This document shows positions 1-5,628 of a stretch of 5,694 nt of DNA, one piece after another. The stretch covers positions 1 through 5,694 of the forward strand of contig JBEPVA010000225.1 of the NCBI GenBank assembly GCA_041691295.1. The letters run 5' to 3'. Origin of the DNA: DATEHG01 sp041691295 (GTDB taxonomy: Bacteria > Gemmatimonadota > Gemmatimonadetes > Gemmatimonadales > GWC2-71-9). Position numbers and translations under genes: made by a program. The notes beneath the pieces were generated by a model, which had not been told where the DNA came from, ran no database searches, and was given only the letters and a program-made list of their open reading frames with translations. The number at the start of each line of letters is the position of its first letter. Position 1 is the stretch's first letter.

Positions 1-1905
1 GATGTAGCCTGGCACATAGGTGGAATCGGTGGCCAGGGCGCGCGTGAATGCCGCTGCCGCCTTCAGCGACCGATCCGGAAATCCGAGCGCATCCCCGAAA
101 TGATAGATCTTGTCGCCGTAGCTATACCAGGCATCGGCTCGCTCCGGGGCAAGCTGCAGGTAGCGCTGCGCCGCCTCGAACAGCTCGCGGGTCGATGACT
201 GGGCAGGGTAGCGCGGGCCGGCCGACACGGTGAGCAGCGCCTGGTCCTTCTGGCTGAGCTGCTGCCGGTTATTCCACGCGATCCGGAGAGGCCGGGCGGC
301 GGTCGAGCCGTCTCCGAACCATCCGATCGCCTGCACCAATCCGAGGGCCGATGGAGCAAAGGTCGTGTCCCGGTCGAGCGCTTCGGTAAACGCGGCGACG
401 GATGATGGCAGGCCATGACGCAGCTTCGTCAGCCCATCCAGGTACGCCCGCAACACCGGCAGCGAGGCCCGATTGAGACTTGGCCCGGTTGCTGTGCCGG
501 CGGACAGCGAGGTCAGCAGCTGGGCCACGAGCTGGTCAACCAGGGCGCCGAGGCTGTCGGGCGGCCCATCGACCGAAAGCCGCGTGCGGGGCTGGGACAC
601 GCCGGTGGGAAAGAGCGAGGCGTTGAGGGTGACGCGCGACGGCGTCCCGACCACGTCTCCGAGCAGCAGCCAGCCCGCACCGAGGCGGGCGGCCAGTTTC
701 TGAGACTCCTCGGTCCGCAGGTCGTTCTCGGGCGTTCCACCGGCCGTATGCCAGGCGTCGAGCAACCCACGCGGGTCGGTGGCCTGCAACCCGCCCTCGC
801 CGGGAAGCTTGGCGGCGAGCAGGTCGAGCATTCCCTCCCGTAGGTAGTGCAGGGCAGGGTCCGCGCTCGCCACCCTGAACGGCACGATGGTGACCAGCTG
901 CGGGTTGCGGACCACAGCCGTACGTCCACCGAGCCGTCCAGACGCGGCGAACAATCCGCCGAGTACCACCAGTGCCACTATTGCGGCGGCGGGCGCGGTC
1001 CACTGCGCCCGCCCCCTCGCCGCGATGACCGGTCCGCTCCGCTCGCCCGACCAGTCGAGGCCGTCGAGCCGTTCCAGCAGGGCCTCGGCCGAGGCCGGAC
1101 GGTCGGCGGGATCCTTCTGCAGGCACTGCATCACCAGCGCGGCCAGCGATTGGGGCAGGCCCGGCACCTTGTCCGCCACGGGAGCCGGGAGTTCGACGAG
1201 GTGCGCTGTCAGCAGTGCCTGCGGGGCGCGATTGTGAAACGGCGGCTTGCCGGTGAGCAGTTCATACGCCATGGCGCCGAAGGCGTAGATATCGACGCGA
1301 TGATCGGCCGCCGGGTCGGCCGCGGACTGCTCCGGCGCCATGTAGGTGGGGGTGCCGAGGGAGCTGCCGGTGCGGGTGAGGACCGAGCCATCAGGATCGG
1401 AGGCGATTGATGACGACACCGCCTTGGCGATGCCGAAGTCGCTCACCATGGCGGACCCGCCGGCGATCAGGACATTGTCGGGCTTGATGTCGCGATGGAT
1501 GATGCCGTTGGCGTGAGCGTAGGCCATGGCCCGCGCCACGTCGCGCAGGATGGCGATGGCTTCCCGCGGCGGGAGGGGCTCGAAATCCCGGAGCCTGACT
1601 CGCAGCGATTCGCCGGCCACGTACGGCATGACGAAATAGGGAAGCCCTTCGGCCTCGCCGGCCTGAAGCACCGGGACCAGATGCGGATGCTGCAGCTGGG
1701 CGGCCAGGTGAATTTCCCGCTTGAACCGCTCGTTGCTCAACCCCTCGGCGAGTTCGGGGAGCAGCACCTTGATGACCACCTTGCGCCCCAGCGTCTGATC
1801 ATCGGCCAGGAAGACGCGCGCCATCCCGCCGCCCGGCAGTTCCCGGTCGAGCAGGAGGGTGGGTGGCAGGCTGCGGCGGAGCCGGAGTTCGAGCGTGGTA
1901 GACAG
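1..1905 (-). CDS. Membrane Ser/Thr protein kinase with TolB-like and TPR-like C-terminal region (partial, C-terminus outside window)
   Basis: A single open frame gives at least 635 residues and runs off the left edge. It is a Hanks-type kinase that phosphorylates Ser/Thr on unknown partners. Numbering from the CTG at 1905, it shows a glycine loop (LPGGGMARVF, 23-32), the ATP lysine K46 in VVIK, helix-C E64, catalytic HRDIKPDN (137-144, D139), DFG (156-158), the GTPTYMAPE activation segment end (184-192), DIYAFG (205-210) and DPADRP near 265-270. A hydrophobic segment at about 303-322 should cross the membrane. The part beyond it starts QLVTIVPF and resembles TolB-like/FlgO-like domains (about 336-475), followed by TPR-like helices (about 480-635). 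There is no in-frame ATG, GTG or TTG between the upstream TAG (1926-1924) and the glycine loop. The only ATG (1824) lies inside that loop, so CTG at 1905, preceded by GGGA, is the best start. The first loop glycine is replaced by proline. Kinase identity is secure; start and ligand are not. Confidence 0.93.
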   Translation of the reverse strand, partial: MSTTLELRLRRSLPPTLLLDRELPGGGMARVFLADDQTLGRKVVIKVLLPELAEGLSNERFKREIHLAAQLQHPHLVPVLQAGEAEGLPYFVMPYVAGESLRVRLRDFEPLPPREAIAILRDVARAMAYAHANGIIHRDIKPDNVLIAGGSAMVSDFGIAKAVSSSIASDPDGSVLTRTGSSLGTPTYMAPEQSAADPAADHRVDIYAFGAMAYELLTGKPPFHNRAPQALLTAHLVELPAPVADKVPGLPQSLAALVMQCLQKDPADRPASAEALLERLDGLDWSGERSGPVIAARGRAQWTAPAAAIVALVVLGGLFAASGRLGGRTAVVRNPQLVTIVPFRVASADPALHYLREGMLDLLAAKLPGEGGLQATDPRGLLDAWHTAGGTPENDLRTEESQKLAARLGAGWLLLGDVVGTPSRVTLNASLFPTGVSQPRTRLSVDGPPDSLGALVDQLVAQLLTSLSAGTATGPSLNRASLPVLRAYLDGLTKLRHGLPSSVAAFTEALDRDTTFAPSALGLVQAIGWFGDGSTAARPLRIAWNNRQQLSQKDQALLTVSAGPRYPAQSSTRELFEAAQRYLQLAPERADAWYSYGDKIYHFGDALGFPDRSLKAAAAFTRALATDSTYVPGYI

Positions 1906-1993
1906 GGCAGTTCCCGGTGGACAGACCTAGTATGGACGGATGGGGCGGGGAAAGGGTTGCAGCCGCTGCGGGTACGAAAGGCGCAATTGCCGG
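1906..1993 (-). other. Short gap between RHH gene and kinase gene
   Basis: This 88-base spacer separates the Arc-like gene from the kinase. No convincing terminator hairpin with a T tract is visible, so read-through from the upstream operon is plausible. A poor -10-like TACTAG lies about 20 bases before the CTG start without a good -35, so a separate kinase promoter cannot be claimed. Confidence 0.35.
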
Positions 1994-2155
1994 TCAGTCC
2001 TTCTTTTCCCTGAGGCGGCCGGCATCCCGCAGCGCCTGGCGCAGCAGGAATTCGATCTGCCCGTTGACCGAGCGGAGATCGTCTGCTGCCCAGCGCTGCA
2101 CCGCATCGTGCAGCGCCGGGTCGAGCCTCAACAGGAAGGAATGGCGGTCGGCCAC
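1994..2155 (-). CDS. Arc-family ribbon-helix-helix DNA-binding protein, 53 aa
   Basis: A 53-residue protein starting at GTG 2155 (MADRHSFLLRLDPALHDAVQ...) and ending at TGA 1996-1994. The layout is that of an Arc/MetJ-type ribbon-helix-helix dimer: a short beta strand (RHSFLLRL, 4-11), helix A (about 13-26), then the turn RSVNGQIE (28-35) leading into helix B (about 30-46) and a charged tail (REKKD). RSVN and the following hydrophobic spacing match phage P22 Arc (RSVNSEI), which is also 53 residues. R10 aligns with Arc R13, but the position of Arc Asn11 is Leu (L8) and that of Gln9 is Ser (S6), so operator preference should differ. The start lies 3 bases after the stop of the SPFH gene in the same frame and has no own Shine-Dalgarno site, which suggests translational coupling. 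The likely role is a transcription regulator, perhaps of its own operon. An antitoxin role is possible, but no toxin-like partner is seen. Confidence 0.85.
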   Translation of the reverse strand: MADRHSFLLRLDPALHDAVQRWAADDLRSVNGQIEFLLRQALRDAGRLREKKD

Positions 2156-2158
2156 GAC

Positions 2159-3025
2159 TTAGTAGATCGAACCGGTGTTGACCACCGGCTGGGTGCCCTG
2201 CTCCGAGCACAGAACGACCAGCAGGTTGCTGACCATGGCCGCTTTCCGCTCGTCATCGAGGTTGACGATCTTCTTCTGGTCGAGCTGGGCCAGGGCGGAT
2301 TCCACCATGCCAACCGCCCCGTCGACGATCATCTGCCGGGCGGCGATCACGGCGGCGGCCTGCTGCCGCCGGAGCATGACGCCCGCGATTTCCGGGGCGT
2401 ATGCCAGGTGGCTGATCCGGGCTTCGTTGAGCGTGACACCAGCCTTGGCCAGCCGCTCCTGAATCTCGAACTGCAGCTTGACCGCCACGTCCCCCGTATT
2501 GGTCGAGAGCGACATGATCGCCGGGTCGTGGGAATCGTACGGGTACTGGTTGGCCAGCCCCCGCAACGCCGATTCACTCTGGACCTTCACGTAGTCCTCG
2601 TAGTTGTCGACCTCGAACAGCGCTTCCGCCGTGTCGGTGACTTTCCAGACCACTACCGCGCCGATTTCGATCGGGTTGGAGTTGTGGTCGTTCACCTTGA
2701 GTTTGGCGGTCTCGAAGTTCCGGACCCGGAGCGAGACGGCCTTGTCGCTGTAGAACGGGTTGGCCCACCAGAGGCCGGGAGTCCGGACGGTCCCGATGTA
2801 CTTCCCGAACAGGAGCAGCGCCTTGCCCTGGTTGGGCTGGACCACGAACAGCCCCATCAGGAGGATCAAGTCGATCACCCCGCCGATCACGATCAGCCCG
2901 ATCAGGACCGGCTCACCGGCCTGGATGGCGTTGACCAAGGCCACGGCCAGGAGCGCGCCCGCGCCGAGGAACAGCACGAGGGCGACGAGGCCATTGGTGG
3001 GGTGCTTCTCGATTTCGCGGATCAC
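2159..3025 (-). CDS. SPFH/band-7 domain membrane protein (stomatin/prohibitin-like)
   Basis: A 288-residue protein from GTG 3025 to TAA 2161-2159. The start is supported by AGAGG seven bases upstream and by a strong promoter just before it. Two hydrophobic segments (about 11-33 and 39-62) form a hairpin-like membrane anchor. The SPFH core follows (about 62-240), with FVVQPNQGKALLLFGKYIGT at its start, the VRNFET strand and an EIGAVVVWKVTD strand pair. Then comes the helical stretch typical of the family (ERLAKAGVTLNEARISHLAYAPEIA, 190-214, broken here as ERLAKAGV, TLNEARIS, HLAYAPEIA), Ala- and Gln-rich from 219. The end, QPVVNTGSIY, is short. SPFH proteins oligomerise on membranes and organise microdomains or control proteases; the exact role here is unknown. 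No NfeD-type partner protease is present. The neighbour is an Arc-like regulator three bases downstream, probably in one operon. A long open frame on the opposite strand is a codon-bias shadow. Confidence 0.92.
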   Translation of the reverse strand: MIREIEKHPTNGLVALVLFLGAGALLAVALVNAIQAGEPVLIGLIVIGGVIDLILLMGLFVVQPNQGKALLLFGKYIGTVRTPGLWWANPFYSDKAVSLRVRNFETAKLKVNDHNSNPIEIGAVVVWKVTDTAEALFEVDNYEDYVKVQSESALRGLANQYPYDSHDPAIMSLSTNTGDVAVKLQFEIQERLAKAGVTLNEARISHLAYAPEIAGVMLRRQQAAAVIAARQMIVDGAVGMVESALAQLDQKKIVNLDDERKAAMVSNLLVVLCSEQGTQPVVNTGSIY

Positions 3026-3047
3026 GGTACAGCCTCTGGTTGGTAGG

Positions 3048-3073
3048 TATCACCATGATATCACATCGATATC
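3048..3073 (-). promoter_or_regulatory. Candidate operator: three GATA elements spaced 11 bp
   Basis: On the minus strand GATA occurs at 3073-3070, 3062-3059 and 3051-3048, each 11 bp from the next. The last two are extended to GTGATA. They fill the spacer, cover the -10 and reach the expected start point of the SPFH promoter. An 11-bp step puts all copies on one face of the helix, as expected for cooperative binding of ribbon-helix-helix dimers. The 53-residue Arc-like protein of the same operon is the obvious candidate ligand. Repeat positions are seen; the binding partner is inference. Confidence 0.45.
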
Positions 3074-3083
3074 TTTGCGTCAA
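3048..3083 (-). promoter_or_regulatory. Sigma70-type promoter of the SPFH-RHH operon
   Basis: On the minus strand a -35 TTGACG (3083-3078) is followed after exactly 17 bases by TATCAT (3060-3055), preceded by TGA as an extended -10. Transcription should begin near 3048, giving a leader of about 20 bases that contains AGAGG before the GTG at 3025. It is the best promoter match in the window. The spacing and sequences are read directly; activity is inferred. Confidence 0.7.
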
Positions 3084-3090
3084 GAGGGCT

Positions 3091-3130
3091 GTCGGATGGG
3101 CGGAACGTCGGAAAGTCGGAAGGTCGGAAG
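3091..3130. repeat. Five tandem 8-bp units, consensus GTCGGAAG
   Basis: Five contiguous octamers read GTCGGATG, GGCGGAAC, GTCGGAAA, GTCGGAAG and GTCGGAAG on the plus strand. The last three are nearly identical and the first two degenerate. A further GTCGGA lies at 3145-3150. The array sits in the non-coding gap between the gltA terminator and the SPFH promoter. Such arrays can grow or shrink by slippage. Confidence 0.85.
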
Positions 3131-3251
3131 GCGCTTTTCCGGCCGTCGGATAGAATGCGAACTCAAACCAGAGCATGCGCGAGTCCGTCCGACCTTCCGA
3201 CCGACCGGGAGACGCACTCACCACCAAATTCGTACCTACCGACCTTCCGAC
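3115..3251. repeat. 13-bp inverted repeat family GTCGGAAGGTCGG
   Basis: GTCGGAAGGTCGG at 3115-3127 is matched by perfect inverted copies CCGACCTTCCGAC at 3189-3201 and 3239-3251. The first pair extends to 14 bp (3115-3128 with 3188-3201) and encloses 59 bases. The transcript could fold into a long-looped hairpin, or the element may be a genome-wide dispersed intergenic repeat. No coding sequence is supported across this stretch. Confidence 0.8.
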
Positions 3252-3283
3252 AAATGAAAGGGCCCCGAACCATCTCGGAGCCC
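3252..3283 (-). terminator. Intrinsic terminator of the citrate synthase gene
   Basis: On the minus strand GGGCTCCGA (3283-3275) pairs with TCGGGGCCC (3268-3260) over nine base pairs including one G-U, with a six-base loop. TTTCATTT (3259-3252) follows. It lies 35 bases after the gltA stop and isolates gltA from the SPFH operon. Confidence 0.78.
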
Positions 3284-3318
3284 CCACTCACTTACGCCCG
3301 GTGTCTTCTCACCGCAGC

Positions 3319-4605
3319 TCAGCCCCGCATGGCCATCGGGACGAACTCCCGTTCCGGTGAACCGATATAGATCTGCCGGGGCCGGGCGATCTTGGTGTCC
3401 TTGTCCGCCAGCATCTCTTCCCACTGGGCCAGCCATCCCGGCATCCGGCCCATGGCAAACAGCACGGTGAAGTAATCGGTCGGGTATCCCATGGCCTGGT
3501 AGATCAACCCCGAGTAGAAGTCGACGTTGGGGTACAATTTCCGCTTGATGAAGTACTCGTCCTCAAGGGCGATCTTTTCCAGTTCAAGCGCGATTTCGAG
3601 CTTGGGGTTGAGCCCCGTCTGCTCAAAGACATCGTAGGCCACCTTCTTGATCAGCTTGGCCCGCGGATCGTACGACTTGTAGACCCGGTGGCCGAAGCCC
3701 ATCAGCCGGCCCTCGCCGGACTTGCAGCTGGCGATGAAGGCCGGCACCGACTGCTTGTCGGGAATCTCGTCCAGCATCTTGAGCACCGCTTCATTGGCGC
3801 CGCCGTGCAGCGGGCCGTAGAGCGCCGCGATGCCGGCCGAAACGGCCGAGAATGGGTCGACATGGGATGAGCCCACGGCACGGACGGCGCTGGTCGAGCA
3901 GTTCTGCTCATGATCGGCGTGCAGGATGAGCAGGATTTCGAGGGCCCGCTGCAGCACCGGGTTGGGCTGGTGCTGCCCGCCGATGCTGAAGGTCATGTTG
4001 ACGAAGTTGGCGATGTAGCCGAGGTCGTTCCGGGGGAACTCGTACGGCAGTCCGCGCGAATGCCGGAACGCAAAGGCCGCAATGGTCGGCAGCTTGGCCA
4101 TCAACCGGACCCGCTGGAGGTAGCGCTCCTCCGCACTCTCGATGTTCTTGGCGTCGGGATAGAAGGTCGACAGCGCGCCGACCGCGCCGAGCAGCATGCC
4201 CATCGGGTGGGCGTCGTAGCGGAACCCCTCGAGGAACTTGATGATGTTGGTGTGGACGTAGGTGTGGTAGGTGATGTCCCTGGTCCACTTTTCCAGCTGG
4301 GCCTTGGTCGGCAGCTCACCGTTGTTGAGCAGGAACGCCACCTCGAGGAACGAGGCCTTTTCGGCCAGCTGCTCGATCGGATAGCCGCGATACCGGAGTA
4401 TCCCCCGGTCGCCGTCGATGAAGGTGATGGCGCTGCGACAGGCGGCGGTGTTGAGAAACGCCGAATCGTAGGTCATCAGGCCGAAGTCTTCGTCATCGGT
4501 CTTGATCTGGCGCAGGTCGAGCGCCTTGATCGCGCCCTCGCTGATCGGCAGTTCATAGCTCTTGCCGGTGCGATTGTCGGTGACGGAAAGGGTGTCCTTG
4601 CCCAC
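3319..4605 (-). CDS. gltA: Citrate synthase, type II
   Basis: This 428-residue protein condenses oxaloacetate and acetyl-CoA to citrate in the cytoplasm, the entry step of the TCA cycle. Catalytic residues are visible: H267 in GPLHGGANE, H306 in the signature GFGHRVYKSYDPR (303-315) and D362 in NVDFYSG. These match the His/His/Asp triad of E. coli GltA. The length and the N-terminal beta-rich part (TGKSYELPISEGAIKALDLR, near 13-32) fit the larger Gram-negative-type hexameric enzymes, which are often NADH-sensitive; sensitivity is not shown here. GTG at 4605 is chosen because GAGGT lies about six bases upstream and homology begins there (GKDTLSVTDNRTG). The frame stays open for 144 more codons to 5037, but that extension is antisense to the divergent gene, proline/arginine-rich and unlike citrate synthase. 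A hairpin terminator follows the stop. Confidence 0.97.
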   Translation of the reverse strand: MGKDTLSVTDNRTGKSYELPISEGAIKALDLRQIKTDDEDFGLMTYDSAFLNTAACRSAITFIDGDRGILRYRGYPIEQLAEKASFLEVAFLLNNGELPTKAQLEKWTRDITYHTYVHTNIIKFLEGFRYDAHPMGMLLGAVGALSTFYPDAKNIESAEERYLQRVRLMAKLPTIAAFAFRHSRGLPYEFPRNDLGYIANFVNMTFSIGGQHQPNPVLQRALEILLILHADHEQNCSTSAVRAVGSSHVDPFSAVSAGIAALYGPLHGGANEAVLKMLDEIPDKQSVPAFIASCKSGEGRLMGFGHRVYKSYDPRAKLIKKVAYDVFEQTGLNPKLEIALELEKIALEDEYFIKRKLYPNVDFYSGLIYQAMGYPTDYFTVLFAMGRMPGWLAQWEEMLADKDTKIARPRQIYIGSPEREFVPMAMRG

Positions 4606-4635
4606 GATGGTACCTCGCGCTGAAGTGAAAGCCCT

Positions 4636-4672
4636 GGCCTCTAAGATAGCGGACGCGGGGGGCGGCGCGGAA
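4636..4672 (-). promoter_or_regulatory. Weak candidate promoter for gltA
   Basis: On the minus strand TATCTT (4648-4643) could serve as -10, with a poor -35 TTCCGC 18 bases upstream (4672-4667). The leader would be about 30 bases and end with GAGGT before the GTG. The surrounding DNA is otherwise a C-rich tract, so these A/T bases stand out, but the match is weak. Confidence 0.3.
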
Positions 4673-4685
4673 TGGGTGGCCCGCT

Positions 4686-4700
4686 TACAATACCGGCTCT
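4686..4700 (+). promoter_or_regulatory. Candidate -10 for the ADP-ribosylglycohydrolase gene
   Basis: TACAAT at 4686-4691 is the only good -10 hexamer before the ATG at 4708; no good -35 is seen. Transcription would start near 4698 and leave a leader of about ten bases without a Shine-Dalgarno site. This favours the 4708 start over an in-frame ATG at 4672 that lies upstream of the hexamer. The reverse complement reads TATTGT, so the site might also work towards gltA. Confidence 0.35.
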
Positions 4701-4707
4701 CTCGACC

Positions 4708-5628
4708 ATGCCCAGACCGACTCCCGACCTCCCTTCCCGTGCCCGCGGCGCCCTTCTTGGATTGGCCGCCGGCAACGCGCTCGGCGTTCCCACCGAGTTC
4801 CTCGGCAGTGCCGAATCGATTGCCGCCCGATTTCCCGGCGGAGTCCGCGATATCCTGCCCGGTGCCGCCGAGCCATGGGATGACGACCTGGCCCTCAGTA
4901 TCGGCCTGGCGGAAGAACTGCTGGAGCCCGAGGTCAACCTCGAACGGCTGGCCACTCGCTGGATCGACTGGATGAGGGGCGGGGGGCGGGGTATCGGGAT
5001 CTGGACCCGGATCGCGCTGCAGCACATTGCCACCCACGGTTCACCACCGGCCTCGACCGGTGGACGGGCCGGCAACGGCACCGTCTCGCGCTGCATTCCC
5101 GTTGCGCTGGCCACCCTCAATTCACCCCGGAACCTGGTCAGTGGCAGCTACCACACGGCGGCACTGACTCACCCTGACGACCGCTGTACCTGGGGCGCCG
5201 TGGCAGTCAATGTCGCGGCCCATTGCCTGCTCTGCGGAATCACCGATTTCCTGCCCGAAGTCCTGGACGCCCTCACCCAGAATGGTGCGCCGGCCGAACT
5301 GATCCAGGCGGTGCGCCGAGTGCCGCTGGAAAAGCGGGAGCAGCTGCCGGTGAGTGGGGCGGATGCGGGTTACGTCGTGCACTGCGTCGAGATTGCGCTC
5401 TGGTTTGCCTATCACGAGCCCAACCTGGAGCGGGGGTTGGTCTGGCTGGCCAACGCCGGCGGGGATACCGATACCAATGCCGCGGTGGCTGGGGCCCTGA
5501 TGGGGATACGCGATGGCGAAGCTGCGATTCCGTCCCGCTGGCTCGAGCGGCTGCATCAGGCGGATCGGTTGCGGGAGCTGGCACACCGGCTGATCGGCCT
5601 GGTTCCGGAACAACTGACCGCGAAATAA
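4708..5628 (+). CDS. ADP-ribosylglycohydrolase family protein (DraG-like)
   Basis: A 306-residue, all-helical soluble protein that should cleave ADP-ribose from modified proteins or small molecules using a two-metal centre. Family motifs appear in order: GALLGLAAGNALGVPTEF (14-31), WDDDLALSIGLAEELL (57-72), GNGTVSRCIPVAL (122-134), LTHPDDRC (153-160) and ANAGGDTDTNAAVAGAL (248-264), with the closing IPSRWLERL. D253 and D255-T256 are the C-terminal metal ligands. At the N-terminal site the usual TDDT reads WDDD, keeping D58-D59 (or D59-D60) but replacing both threonines. This variant may mark a subfamily or altered metal binding. The start at 4708 fits where homology begins and the -10 at 4686; an ATG at 4672 would add twelve residues (MGGPLTIPALST). 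The gene diverges from gltA, so they may share control. No ADP-ribosyltransferase partner such as DraT is seen. The substrate is unknown. Confidence 0.92.
   Translation: MPRPTPDLPSRARGALLGLAAGNALGVPTEFLGSAESIAARFPGGVRDILPGAAEPWDDDLALSIGLAEELLEPEVNLERLATRWIDWMRGGGRGIGIWTRIALQHIATHGSPPASTGGRAGNGTVSRCIPVALATLNSPRNLVSGSYHTAALTHPDDRCTWGAVAVNVAAHCLLCGITDFLPEVLDALTQNGAPAELIQAVRRVPLEKREQLPVSGADAGYVVHCVEIALWFAYHEPNLERGLVWLANAGGDTDTNAAVAGALMGIRDGEAAIPSRWLERLHQADRLRELAHRLIGLVPEQLTAK

Noticed and set aside
415..1410. Two plus-strand open frames of 142 and 187 codons
   Set aside because: Both lie antisense to the kinase, whose catalytic motifs and membrane segment settle the coding strand.
1906..1993. 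Dedicated kinase promoter at TACTAG
   Set aside because: It matches only about half of the -10 consensus and has no suitable -35.
1994..2155. Toxin-antitoxin module built on the small RHH protein
   Set aside because: The RHH fold occurs in antitoxins, but no small toxin-like frame lies beside it; the neighbours are an SPFH protein and a kinase.
1940..3046. A 368-codon open frame on the plus strand
   Set aside because: It is antisense to the SPFH and RHH genes, is His/Asp/Gly-rich without a recognisable fold, and reflects codon bias of the real strand.
3091..3251. CRISPR array
   Set aside because: Units are 8-13 bp, partly contiguous and in both orientations, without regular unique spacers or cas genes.
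3115..3251. Ends of an insertion sequence
   Set aside because: Inverted copies enclose no transposase frame, and no target duplication is visible.
3910..4623. A 237-codon open frame on the plus strand
   Set aside because: It mirrors the well-supported citrate synthase gene and shows no independent motif or ribosome site.
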